Assembly (NCBI GenBank): GCA_902776565.1
Contig: CACYQN010000004.1
Location: 62,001-126,000 of the forward strand
Direction of reading: 5' to 3'
Length of the DNA: 64,000 nt
DNA from: an uncultured Bacteroidia bacterium
GTDB taxonomy: Bacteria; Bacteroidota; Bacteroidia; Bacteroidales; ML635J-15
The translations under genes and the position numbers were made by a program. Of the stretch, positions 34,566-43,233 are shown piece by piece. The notes under the pieces are model-generated. The model did no database searches and was not told the origin of the DNA. It was given only the letters and a program-made list of their open reading frames with translations. Numbering within the stretch: the first letter of the stretch is position 1; every line of letters begins with the position of its first letter.

Positions 34566-37500
34566 CTATCTTACGAGGTGTAAAGCTCCTTCAGGATTAT
34601 ATTCGTTTCCGTCAAGGCCTACTGCGTTAATTATATAGTAGTAAACACCTGGAGTACCCTTTGTCGAGCCGTTCAAGCGTCCGTCCCAACCTGCATCTTC
34701 GTTCTCCCAGTCGGTCCACTCAAATACTACGCGACCGTAGCGGTTGAGAATCTTTCCGTGGAATGATTCCAAAGATTCGGCCTTTACCTGGAAGTAGTCG
34801 TTGATGCCGTCACCATTAGGCGAGAAGATGTTTGGAACTTCAATAGAGCTTTCCTTGTCAACGCATATCGGGTCAACGTAAGCCGTATCGCGGCATTCCT
34901 GGATGTCTCTGTTCATTACAATCAAGTATGGTTCATAGCATTTGCCAGGTTCGGTCGGTTCGGTGTAGATGTGTTCTACAAGTTCGTCACAGTTCTTTTC
35001 GATTGTGCCGTCACCGAAGTGCCATTCGCATACCTTGATGTTGACATTGTCGTAGTTGGTTGTGTTTACAAAAGTAACTCTTGCTTCCGGTGCTACAAGG
35101 CTGTTCAGTGCTATATCTGCCGATACTGCAATATCAGCCTCAATCATACCGATAGTACCAACTTCAACTTCTGGGAAGTCGTGGCACCAGATGTCGTTGT
35201 TGAAATATGTCTGGTAGCTCGATATGAATTCGTCGTTGAATGTACGGTAATCCGAGCGATAGGTATATGTACCGGCTGGCAGGTTGTAAACGTGGAAGTC
35301 GGTGATTGCATAACCTGTATTCGGGTTGGTTATAGTTGGACCAACGGTGGTGTCAATCCAGAAGAATGAGAATGTGCCAGTAGTGTCGAGGAATTCGATT
35401 CCACCTCTGCCGAGTGCGCAGGTATCGCCAATGATGCGGTAGCTGTATTCTGGCAAGTAAGGTTCTTCGATGATTGCCCTGCCGATGTTCGACACACAAC
35501 CCCATTGGTTGGTTGTGGTAAGACCTACAACGTGGCTGGTTTGTTTGTCGTCCCAGTAAACGAATGCACGTGAGCCAATGTTTTCTGCATCTGTATAAGC
35601 GGTATCAATGTTACCATTGCCGAATTCCCAGTCATATACATCAAGGGTTCTGTCATATGCGGTAAGTATTGCCGGACCACCGAAGCACTTAGGAGGTATT
35701 ACTACGATGGAATCAGATGGAACAACTGCGAAAATTACCTTTACAGTATCCTTGTCGGTACAATATTCGGTGTTCTGAACAGTCCAGTAAATCTCGAAGT
35801 ATGGGTTCTGGTAGTTGCCGCTGTTCCACACTCTTGAATGTATCAAGGTGTTCGGGTCTGAACGGTCGTCGAAAGTAACTATGCTTGATGCAGCATTTGT
35901 TGACCAGCGACCTTCACCTACACCATTGAAGTTAACATGCAAATCTCGAAGATTGCCTACTGTGTCGCAGAAAGTGATTGAAGTAGCCTCAATCTGTGCG
36001 CTTGGAATCTGCAAGAACTCTATTGTCCAAGGACCTGCTGTATCCTTGCAGAAACGCTGGTTGTCTCTTGGACCTGTGTATTCAATCCAGTAGAAGTCGT
36101 GACGGCCGAAGTTTGATACGTCAACATCGGTTATAGTGCTGGTTGCAGTCTGGTTGTCAGGACCGAACTGTGTAGAAGGATTGATTTCGTACCAGAAACC
36201 TTCTATGCCATCACCTGGGTTTTCAGCACGCAGGTATTCGAAATGAAGACCGCAGACTGCGGTATCGCCTTCGTTCATGCTGATTACAGCCGATGGAACT
36301 TCGTAGAACATTACGTAATAATCAGCAGATGCAGCACAGGTTTCTTCGTTGTCGGTCTGGATAGTCGGGTGGTTGGTTTCCATCCACTGGAAACGAGCTG
36401 GACCGTATGCCGAATAATGGCCGGTAGTGTTAGGGTTGTTGCGGTCTGCAAATGTTGCAGTACCACCACTCATACTAATCCATGTTCCTGAGATGTTGTC
36501 TCCTTCAACATGCGACGAAGTGGCGGTCAAATCAAAGTCGAGACCACAAACTGGAAGTGTATCGTGTTGATAAGGTGTTGAGACATTTGGACGTTCCATA
36601 AATTCTACGGTAACGGTATCGGTGTCGTAGCAGGAAGCTGCATCACCAGCGGTGTTGGTTTCTCTTACTATAAAGGTATATACGCCGAAGTCGCTGACCT
36701 GAACACCTTCTACAATACTATCGTGAGGAGTGTTGTCCCAGATTACCTGAGCTGATGGATGAGGCTTGGTGCCTACTGTCCACTGGCAGGTTGGAGTGTA
36801 AGCGCCATCTTCTGGCTGCAAGCTCCATACGCCGTTGAGTTCGTATCTGTTACCGCAGGCAACGTGGTCGTTACCGGCATTAGCTGTTGGTTTTTCAAGG
36901 AAGCGTACATGCATTGTATCAATTGTAACACAGGTTGCATTACGACCTACAAAGTAGATGTCAACATCCTGATATCTTGTAACGTGGATTGATGAGTCGA
37001 GTGTAAATGTAGTGTTGATTTGTGATGAATCGGCAAAGCGTCCGGCAATGTCATCAGCCTTTACCATCCATACGGTTTCTACATAACCTTCGGATGCTGT
37101 TGCTTCACCACAAAGTTCAACTTCGTTTCCGCAGACAGTTACACTGTTGCCTGTAGAACCGCACTGGTGTACGCTTAAAACAGGAACCTTTCTGAATACG
37201 ACGTGCTTTACAGCTTCGCCTGCGCAGTTAGCATCAGTAAGACGTGGGTCGTTGATAGGTTCAGACCAGCGGAACTCGTATTCTACTTCAGGAACATCGT
37301 CTGGAATTGGAACGGTTACGAAGCAGTGTGGATAGCGGGCGTCAGTTGGCGACTGCGGGTTGTTGTAGTTGTTGTAGATAACCGATGGAAGAACATGTCC
37401 CTGCATATCGTATGCAGTCCATCTACCTTCATTAGCAGGGTTGGTGTTATATACCTGAAGTTCTGCAATGTGACCGCAGACAGTATCAACATTGGCTGTT

Positions 37501-40500
37501 GTTGCTGGTGCAGGAGGATTTATGAAGGTAATTGTTACGTTGTCGGTTCCGGAGCATTCGCCATTGCGTTCGGTAAGTGTAAGTACGTAAGTACCGCCAC
37601 CATTTGCGTTGGCTGTTGGCTGAATACTACTAGCATCACTCATAACAACGCCAGAACCACTCCACTGCAATGATGAACCATCAATTTCTGGAATTGTAGG
37701 ATTAGCTCCTGTAATTTGGGCAGAAACACCGCAGACTGTAATATCAGGACCAGCTTCAGGTGATGGAATCTGACGGAAGTTGTAAACAGCAGATGCTTCA
37801 CCAGTACATTCGGCGTTCACTATGTGCCAAGTAAATGTTATCTGTCCATAGTGGCTCGAAAGTATTTTTGGGTTATTCATGATGTTGGTGGTATTTTCAA
37901 TAGTTGCGTAGTTGTAGCCAGTAATGCCGGCAGGAGGAGTTGCTGTCCAGTAACCGCTCATTCCTGTTGGAATTGCAGAACCGTTGAGCTGGATAACAAG
38001 ACCGCAGGTTTCAGCACCTGTTGCTGAAGGTATTGGTGATTGCTTCCACATCAGCGGTACGGCCTGAGAAACCGAACGGCAGCCGTTGCCCCAAGCATTC
38101 AAGCCTTCGCCATTGCCTTCTACTGCTACAAGGTAATATTGTTCGCCAAAGTTACCATTGATGCTTCCCAAACTGATTGCCTGGGTAGTGCCAGGAAGTG
38201 TTGCCACCCAAGTATCGTTTATACGGTTCGGGTCGGTGCATACTATGTACGAGAATGTACCAGTGTGGTTATTGTCACCTTGATGTCCAATTTCTGTGTT
38301 ACCAACATTATATGTCTCTCCTGTACACATGATATGTGGAGAATAGCTAGCAAATGTACCTGCAAAGAATGGGCAGTTGCAAGCGAAATAGCCAGCAACG
38401 CCTACACTGCTACAACCATGAGTGTCGCTTACTGTAAGTGCATATTCGAGTGCGCTGCGCTGTCTGAAAGCGAAGTTGTTGGCTGTTTGTCCGTTTGCAG
38501 TTATTGTACCATTTTCGGGCTGCTCGCCCTCGTTGTCTAGATTTTCTGTGTATGTACCACTAACATTATATTGTGGAGGATTTGAGCCGGGGGTGAGTCC
38601 GTTGACGCTGAAAGTAACATCTACCATAGGTTCAGCAAGATTCGATTGGTCGCAAGTTTCTGTTCTGTTTGAGATTACGATTTCATCATAGATGTCGAAA
38701 GTAACCGAACTTGTTGCAGGGTTGGCACAGCGTTCGCCAGTTATTGTATTTGTTATTGCATATCTGCCTGGTTCTGCAAGACTTGGAGTAAAGTTACGTG
38801 CATCGAGATCTAATGCAGCACCATTATATGGCTGAGGCTGTGGGTTTGGAACACTGAGGTTGGTGTAAGTACATGATAATGTGCCGAAGTCTTGTGCCGA
38901 AAGCTGGATTACTGAAGCCGAACGGCAGCAGTTGTCAACAGAAGCAAGCGTTGCATTCATTATACGTGCGAAGTTTACGTTTACGCTTGCATTACCGGTA
39001 CAAGTTTCGTTGCCCATATAGTATTCACGCCATGTGAAAGTGTAGTCGCCGTAAACAGAGACGGTAACATCGGTTACAGGCTGGTCTGGTGCGCTGAAAG
39101 TTGCTGTACCAGGGCCGGTGTAAGTCCATTCGCCAGTATTTGTCGGATAAGCGAAGCTTCCTGCGCTAAGGGATGTAGTATTACCGCAAGGAGTAGTCGA
39201 AGATGCCGTTACAGTTGGTGTAGGCTCTATACAGCAGTCGGCGTGGTGAGCTGGCTTTACGTGTACTGTGACTGTAGTGTCGTAAGTACAACCGAAGTTG
39301 TCGGTTGCCGAGAAGGTATAAGGTATGAGCGACCAGTTGTCGGGGTCGGGGTTCTGGACGGTTGCGGTTGCATTAGCGCTTCCGTTCTGTCCACTCTGCA
39401 TACCTACGCCGCTCCATGAGTATCCGTTAGTAGTGTATGTGTTGGTGAATCTCCAAGTGTCATCTGGATAAAGAGAATTGTTAAAGTACAGACCCCATTC
39501 GAATATCCAACCGTTATCGGAAGTCAAGTGGTCGCATACATATAATGTCCAAGTACCATTGAGAGGACAACCTATGAGTGAAGAAAGGTTTTCGTAAGTA
39601 CCGTAGTCGCCTTCGTTAAGTACGTTGTTTGATTCTGTATTTCCGCAGGGGTCGGTATATGATTCACGTGTTTGTGGGCCGTTTGGTCCGAAAGGAGTTG
39701 TTGATGAAGGTGTAAAGTTGTATGAATAGCCTTCACCCTGAATAGTGTAGCATGGACCTGAACCTGGGTCTGGAGCGTGTCCCAAGTGTGTGCTACTGCC
39801 ACCGCATGAACCGGCTACGTTTACACCGCCGTGCATTGACCATCCGGTCACATAAGTTTGTGTTCCGCTTGAAGAATAAGCGTGAAGCAAGCACATCTGT
39901 CCGTTAGGGCACTGTAGTACCATCGAAAGGTCGCCCAACCATGAATGTTCAATGTTGAGGTAGATACGTTCGAAGTCGTTTGCCGAGGTGATTCTCTGGT
40001 CGTCGCCGAAGAAGTCGAATTCGAGTGGTGTGTTGTAGCAGGTGTGGTCACCATCGGGGAGGAAGGTTGCACCTGAGATTACAGGAGGACGGATTGCAGT
40101 CCATGGTTCAACATGAGGTTCTCCGTGCAGCGAAACTGTTTCACCCGGGCATATAGAGTCGGGTCCGAATGTTACGTCCGGCCATGTTGGATGCAGAGAA
40201 ACGCGAACCAAGCGGGTGTTGATATTTCTGTTCAAGCATCCGTGGTCGTCTTCTGTAGTACATATAACCCTATAACCACCACTTTCGTTAAATGTATAGT
40301 TAAGAGTCTGGCCGCCTGTTGGGCGAATGGTATCGTTATTTGCATTGATAATTCCCCAGTGGTAGGTCAACGAAGCTTCGTCCTGGTCATATACTGCATG
40401 GTTGTTGTGGAATGTTGTCGAAGCGGAGAAGCTTACTGCTGTTCCGTTGCAGACATCGTAGTATGTGTCGTTCGTACCGGTAGCAGGATTAAATTCCGTT

Positions 40501-41015
40501 GTAGGACTTACGCTTGGGTTGAATGTAGTGCTGAAAGTCTGGCACATTTCACCGCACCATACCTTTGCTGTAAAACCTGCACCGCGTGTTGTTCCTGAAT
40601 GCCATATAATTTCTAGCGAACCGCGGTTGGATGTGAAAGTCTGTCCGTTAAGCGTAGTTCCTGTTGCATTAGAAACTAATACTTGTTGAGAGATAGCATC
40701 CTTGATTGTCATCACAGACCCTGCAGCAAGGTTAAACTGAGTAAACTTGATGCTTATGGCACCCGAGTTGGTTGATGCGATATCTCTTATTATATCTTCA
40801 TTTACATTATACTGACCGCTTGCTCCACCACTATCGTAAAGATATGCGGCGAAGTTGTTTTCGTTACCATTGCCGTCCTGACAGGTAATCTGGAAAGTGT
40901 TTCCAGCTTGACCGGGGGCATTGGTATCTGAAATAAGATAGGTCGTCTGTGCGAAGGCCGACGTGCTAACCGCAAATAAAGCGACTAAAACACTTATAAA
41001 TAATGACTTATTCAT
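34566..41015 (-). CDS. giant multidomain adhesin-like protein with T9SS type B sorting domain
   Basis: 2149 aa. Signal peptide residues 1-22 (ending AFAQ). Residues about 25-155 look like a CUB domain (YDSGGASGQYNVNEDI, SISIKFTQFNLAAGS-like core, GSLEIIWHSGTTRGAGFTA). A PKD-like stretch (about 200-272) precedes a proprotein-convertase P domain (about 325-515: GDDQRITSANDFERIYLNIE, HSWLGDLSMVLQCPNG, NGTWTLYVCDHLTSDNGWIF). About ten Ig/PKD-like modules of about 100 residues follow, each with VCG near the start and a GxYxFxWxE-type strand and CxxxD/A motif. A PKD domain (VCEWHFGDGTIEKNC) and the type B sorting domain (VPNIFSPNGDGINDYFQVKA ... GVYYYIINAVG) end the protein. Likely surface-attached; ligand unknown. 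Confidence 0.88.
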   Translation of the reverse strand: MNKSLFISVLVALFAVSTSAFAQTTYLISDTNAPGQAGNTFQITCQDGNGNENNFAAYLYDSGGASGQYNVNEDIIRDIASTNSGAISIKFTQFNLAAGSVMTIKDAISQQVLVSNATGTTLNGQTFTSNRGSLEIIWHSGTTRGAGFTAKVWCGEMCQTFSTTFNPSVSPTTEFNPATGTNDTYYDVCNGTAVSFSASTTFHNNHAVYDQDEASLTYHWGIINANNDTIRPTGGQTLNYTFNESGGYRVICTTEDDHGCLNRNINTRLVRVSLHPTWPDVTFGPDSICPGETVSLHGEPHVEPWTAIRPPVISGATFLPDGDHTCYNTPLEFDFFGDDQRITSANDFERIYLNIEHSWLGDLSMVLQCPNGQMCLLHAYSSSGTQTYVTGWSMHGGVNVAGSCGGSSTHLGHAPDPGSGPCYTIQGEGYSYNFTPSSTTPFGPNGPQTRESYTDPCGNTESNNVLNEGDYGTYENLSSLIGCPLNGTWTLYVCDHLTSDNGWIFEWGLYFNNSLYPDDTWRFTNTYTTNGYSWSGVGMQSGQNGSANATATVQNPDPDNWSLIPYTFSATDNFGCTYDTTVTVHVKPAHHADCCIEPTPTVTASSTTPCGNTTSLSAGSFAYPTNTGEWTYTGPGTATFSAPDQPVTDVTVSVYGDYTFTWREYYMGNETCTGNASVNVNFARIMNATLASVDNCCRSASVIQLSAQDFGTLSCTYTNLSVPNPQPQPYNGAALDLDARNFTPSLAEPGRYAITNTITGERCANPATSSVTFDIYDEIVISNRTETCDQSNLAEPMVDVTFSVNGLTPGSNPPQYNVSGTYTENLDNEGEQPENGTITANGQTANNFAFRQRSALEYALTVSDTHGCSSVGVAGYFACNCPFFAGTFASYSPHIMCTGETYNVGNTEIGHQGDNNHTGTFSYIVCTDPNRINDTWVATLPGTTQAISLGSINGNFGEQYYLVAVEGNGEGLNAWGNGCRSVSQAVPLMWKQSPIPSATGAETCGLVIQLNGSAIPTGMSGYWTATPPAGITGYNYATIENTTNIMNNPKILSSHYGQITFTWHIVNAECTGEASAVYNFRQIPSPEAGPDITVCGVSAQITGANPTIPEIDGSSLQWSGSGVVMSDASSIQPTANANGGGTYVLTLTERNGECSGTDNVTITFINPPAPATTANVDTVCGHIAELQVYNTNPANEGRWTAYDMQGHVLPSVIYNNYNNPQSPTDARYPHCFVTVPIPDDVPEVEYEFRWSEPINDPRLTDANCAGEAVKHVVFRKVPVLSVHQCGSTGNSVTVCGNEVELCGEATASEGYVETVWMVKADDIAGRFADSSQINTTFTLDSSIHVTRYQDVDIYFVGRNATCVTIDTMHVRFLEKPTANAGNDHVACGNRYELNGVWSLQPEDGAYTPTCQWTVGTKPHPSAQVIWDNTPHDSIVEGVQVSDFGVYTFIVRETNTAGDAASCYDTDTVTVEFMERPNVSTPYQHDTLPVCGLDFDLTATSSHVEGDNISGTWISMSGGTATFADRNNPNTTGHYSAYGPARFQWMETNHPTIQTDNEETCAASADYYVMFYEVPSAVISMNEGDTAVCGLHFEYLRAENPGDGIEGFWYEINPSTQFGPDNQTATSTITDVDVSNFGRHDFYWIEYTGPRDNQRFCKDTAGPWTIEFLQIPSAQIEATSITFCDTVGNLRDLHVNFNGVGEGRWSTNAASSIVTFDDRSDPNTLIHSRVWNSGNYQNPYFEIYWTVQNTEYCTDKDTVKVIFAVVPSDSIVVIPPKCFGGPAILTAYDRTLDVYDWEFGNGNIDTAYTDAENIGSRAFVYWDDKQTSHVVGLTTTNQWGCVSNIGRAIIEEPYLPEYSYRIIGDTCALGRGGIEFLDTTGTFSFFWIDTTVGPTITNPNTGYAITDFHVYNLPAGTYTYRSDYRTFNDEFISSYQTYFNNDIWCHDFPEVEVGTIGMIEADIAVSADIALNSLVAPEARVTFVNTTNYDNVNIKVCEWHFGDGTIEKNCDELVEHIYTEPTEPGKCYEPYLIVMNRDIQECRDTAYVDPICVDKESSIEVPNIFSPNGDGINDYFQVKAESLESFHGKILNRYGRVVFEWTDWENEDAGWDGRLNGSTKGTPGVYYYIINAVGLDGNEYNPEGALHLVR

Positions 41016-41448
41016 TGCTGTACCCTTTCATTGCGTTAAACATTTCTGAAATTTCCTTGTTGGAGTAGAACCCGATGATGGTGTTTGTCTTGCCAACGCG
41101 GTAGAGGCTGCGATGGTCGTATGGCCTTTCGTAGTAGAATTCGGCGATGTTTACCTTGCCGATTTCTATCGATTCAACCATACCGGCCTTTTCACCAGTT
41201 TCGGGGTCCTTGTAGTAGAGATACTCAAAATCATCAATCTTCTGAAGCATTTCCGGCGATTCGATGTACCACGAGTGGTCGAGTTCGTAGTTCAGAAGTT
41301 CGAGGATTAGAGGAGTGTTCTTCTGCATGCGCTGGAGTTCTTCCTGACTGTAGGCCTTTTCCAAGCGCGGGTCAATCTGCACTGTCTGTGCATAGCTAAT
41401 GCCCGATAATATCAAGGCAATCAGCAAAATAACAAACTTCTTATTCAT
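41008..41448 (-). CDS. small secreted protein encoded upstream of the giant adhesin
   Basis: 146 aa from the ATG at 41446-41448 (MNKKFVILLIALILSGISYAQ signal peptide); two extra upstream codons are possible. The mature domain (EELQRMQKNTPLILELLNYE, HSWYIESPEMLQKIDDFEYLY, IEIGKVNIAEFYYERPYDHRSLYRVGK) is not a family I recognise. It overlaps the adhesin start by 8 bp, so the two are translationally coupled and probably work together, for instance as an accessory or chaperone; that is inference. A 33-bp ECF-like promoter lies 48 bp upstream of the start. Confidence 0.82.
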   Translation of the reverse strand: MNKKFVILLIALILSGISYAQTVQIDPRLEKAYSQEELQRMQKNTPLILELLNYELDHSWYIESPEMLQKIDDFEYLYYKDPETGEKAGMVESIEIGKVNIAEFYYERPYDHRSLYRVGKTNTIIGFYSNKEISEMFNAMKGYSNE

Positions 41449-41495
41449 AGTCATATTCCTTATTTTTTACAAATTAATAATTTTTCTTCTACTCC

Positions 41496-41528
41496 TATGA
41501 CAACTGAAAAGTCGATTTCGTTGCCTGG
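41496..41528 (-). promoter_or_regulatory. candidate ECF sigma promoter of the adhesin operon
   Basis: Minus strand: CCAGGCAACGAAATC, 10 bp, TTGTCATA; identical boxes and spacing to 34313-34345. Predicted start about 41489, giving a leader of about 40 nt. Confidence 0.75.
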
Positions 41529-41779
41529 GATTTTAAAAATTTTTCAATTTTTTTTTAAGTTCAACATTTATAATATTTTACGCAATATAAGACTGCAAAG
41601 TAAATTAAAAAATCCGAATTATTGTTAATTATTTTTAAATTTTGTTAATATTTTTCGTAATAAATTGATTTATAAAATGATACGATTTGATGGGGCAATG
41701 TTTTGCTCGGTAATTTTCACAATGCACCAGTGCAACCGTGCTGAGGTTGTTCGTTGCGGATTACATAAAAAAATCACAA

Positions 41780-41849
41780 TGCTGAATCCCGAAGTGGGTA
41801 TTTCAGATGCTGAAATAAATTCAGCATGACCCATTCGGGTTTCAGCATG
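41780..41849. repeat. long dispersed hairpin repeat (ATGCTGAA type)
   Basis: Nested inverted repeat: ATGCTGAA-x-CCCGAA-x-TGGGT ... ATGCTGAA / TTCAGCAT ... ACCCA-x-TCGGG-x-TTCAGCAT. It could fold into a stem of about 30 bp. Lies in the 520-bp gap between the adhesin operon and dus, whose other contents are AT-rich DNA and the repeat at 41887-41955. Confidence 0.75.
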
Positions 41850-41886
41850 ACAATTGTCCATTGATTTTCGTTCCCTTCGTTTCGAT

Positions 41887-41955
41887 ACTTCGACAGGCTC
41901 GCTTCGACAAGCTCAGTGCGCCGCAGTAGGCGAAGCTCAACGGGCGGCTGATTGC
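41887..41955. repeat. CTTCGACA-GCTCAG repeat cluster
   Basis: Contains ACTTCGACAGGCTCGCTTCGAC and CTTCGACAAGCTCAG type units and GCGAAGCTCAACGGGCG; same family as 23168-23213. Confidence 0.65.
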
Positions 41956-41968
41956 CCATTGTCAATTG

Positions 41969-43006
41969 TTAATTGTCAATTGATTTTTCATATATCCCCA
42001 AGTTAGCCACTTCCTTGTTCAACTCGACGTTTCCAAACTTGTCGGCAATGAGGTCTAGAAGGGATTCTATTTCTTCTACAGTGTTGGCGGTGAGAAGTTT
42101 AAGTCTTGTTTCCTTAAAATTAGGAATAGCTTTGAAGTACATTGTGAAGTGGCGGCGCATCTCGTAGATTCCGCGCATTCCTTCCTTGTAGTCAACCGAT
42201 TTGTGCAGATGCTCGCGGGCATAGTCAACGCGCTCGAGGACGGTAGGAATGGGGAGTTCTTCGCCAGTTTCCAAATAATGTTTCACTTCGCGGAAAATCC
42301 ATGGTCTGCCAATAGCGGCACGGCCTATCATTATGGCATCAACTCCAAAAGCATTAAAGCGTTCGGCTGCAATTTTTCCGCTTGTTATGTCGCCGTTACC
42401 GATGATTGGAATGTGTATGTTGGGATTGTTCTTGACCTTGCCGATAAGCGTCCAGTCGGCTTCGCCCTTGTACATTTGTGCGCGTGTGCGTCCGTGTATG
42501 GTAAGTGCTTGTATGCCACAATCTTGTAACATAAGTGCAACTTCCTCCACATTGAGTGATTCGCTGTCCCAGCCGAGACGGGTCTTTGCTGTAACAGGGA
42601 AACGAGACACCTTTACAACCCTTTCGGTGATTTCCTTCATCAGCGGTAAGTTACGCATCATTCCCGAACCTGCACCGCGACCTGCAATCTTCTTCACAGG
42701 GCACCCGTAGTTGATGTCCAGAATGTCGGGGTCGGCATTGTTGATGAAGCGTGCGGCTTCTTCCATTGCGTCTGGGATATGACCGTAGATTTGTGTGCCA
42801 ACAGGTCGCTCGTAGTCGAAGATGTCGAGCTTCTTGACGGTCTTCTGTGCTTCGCGGATAAGTCCGTCGGCAGAGATGAACTCGGTGAACATAAGGTCGG
42901 CACCGAACTTCTTGCACATATAACGAAACGACGGGTCTGTAACATCCTCCATAGGTGCGAGGAATACAGGCCTGTCGTTAAATTCGGTATTACCGATTTT
43001 CAACAT
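41969..43006 (-). CDS. dusB: tRNA-dihydrouridine synthase
   Basis: 345 aa. FMN/TIM-barrel Dus motifs: FLAPMEDVTDPSFRYMCKKFG, DILDINYGCPVKKI (catalytic Cys in NxGCP), GRGAGSGMMRNLP, TAKTRLGWD, LTIHGRTRAQMYKGEADW and PIIGNGDITSG. It reduces uridine to dihydrouridine in tRNA D-loops. The HGRTRAQ and overall length fit the DusB group. A dispersed element separates it from infB downstream of the rimP-nusA-infB unit. Confidence 0.95.
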   Translation of the reverse strand: MLKIGNTEFNDRPVFLAPMEDVTDPSFRYMCKKFGADLMFTEFISADGLIREAQKTVKKLDIFDYERPVGTQIYGHIPDAMEEAARFINNADPDILDINYGCPVKKIAGRGAGSGMMRNLPLMKEITERVVKVSRFPVTAKTRLGWDSESLNVEEVALMLQDCGIQALTIHGRTRAQMYKGEADWTLIGKVKNNPNIHIPIIGNGDITSGKIAAERFNAFGVDAIMIGRAAIGRPWIFREVKHYLETGEELPIPTVLERVDYAREHLHKSVDYKEGMRGIYEMRRHFTMYFKAIPNFKETRLKLLTANTVEEIESLLDLIADKFGNVELNKEVANLGIYEKSIDN

Positions 43007-43038
43007 TTTAGCTTAAGTTTGAATTTTTATTCTCCCTA

Positions 43039-43225
43039 GTCATTCCGTAAGACAAAGCGAACAGCATAAGGAACGTTGCTTGTGAGCCTGTCTGTACGGA
43101 ATCTCCTCTGGAACGTTTTTCAATTGGAGATTACTCACTACGTTTCGTGAAGGAGATTCCGCATAGTCGAACATTACAACGCTCCCCGTTCCGTATCGCG
43201 TGTTTGTTCTGACTTGCGGAATGAC
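43039..43225 (+). repeat. MITE-like dispersed element, copy 2 (187 bp)
   Basis: Terminal inverted repeats GTCATTCCGTAAG and CTTGCGGAATGAC (12 of 13 complementary). It occupies most of the 227-bp gap between dus and infB and is the counterpart of 17444-17602 in opposite orientation. No coding capacity. Confidence 0.8.
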
Positions 43226-43233
43226 GTTTCCAT

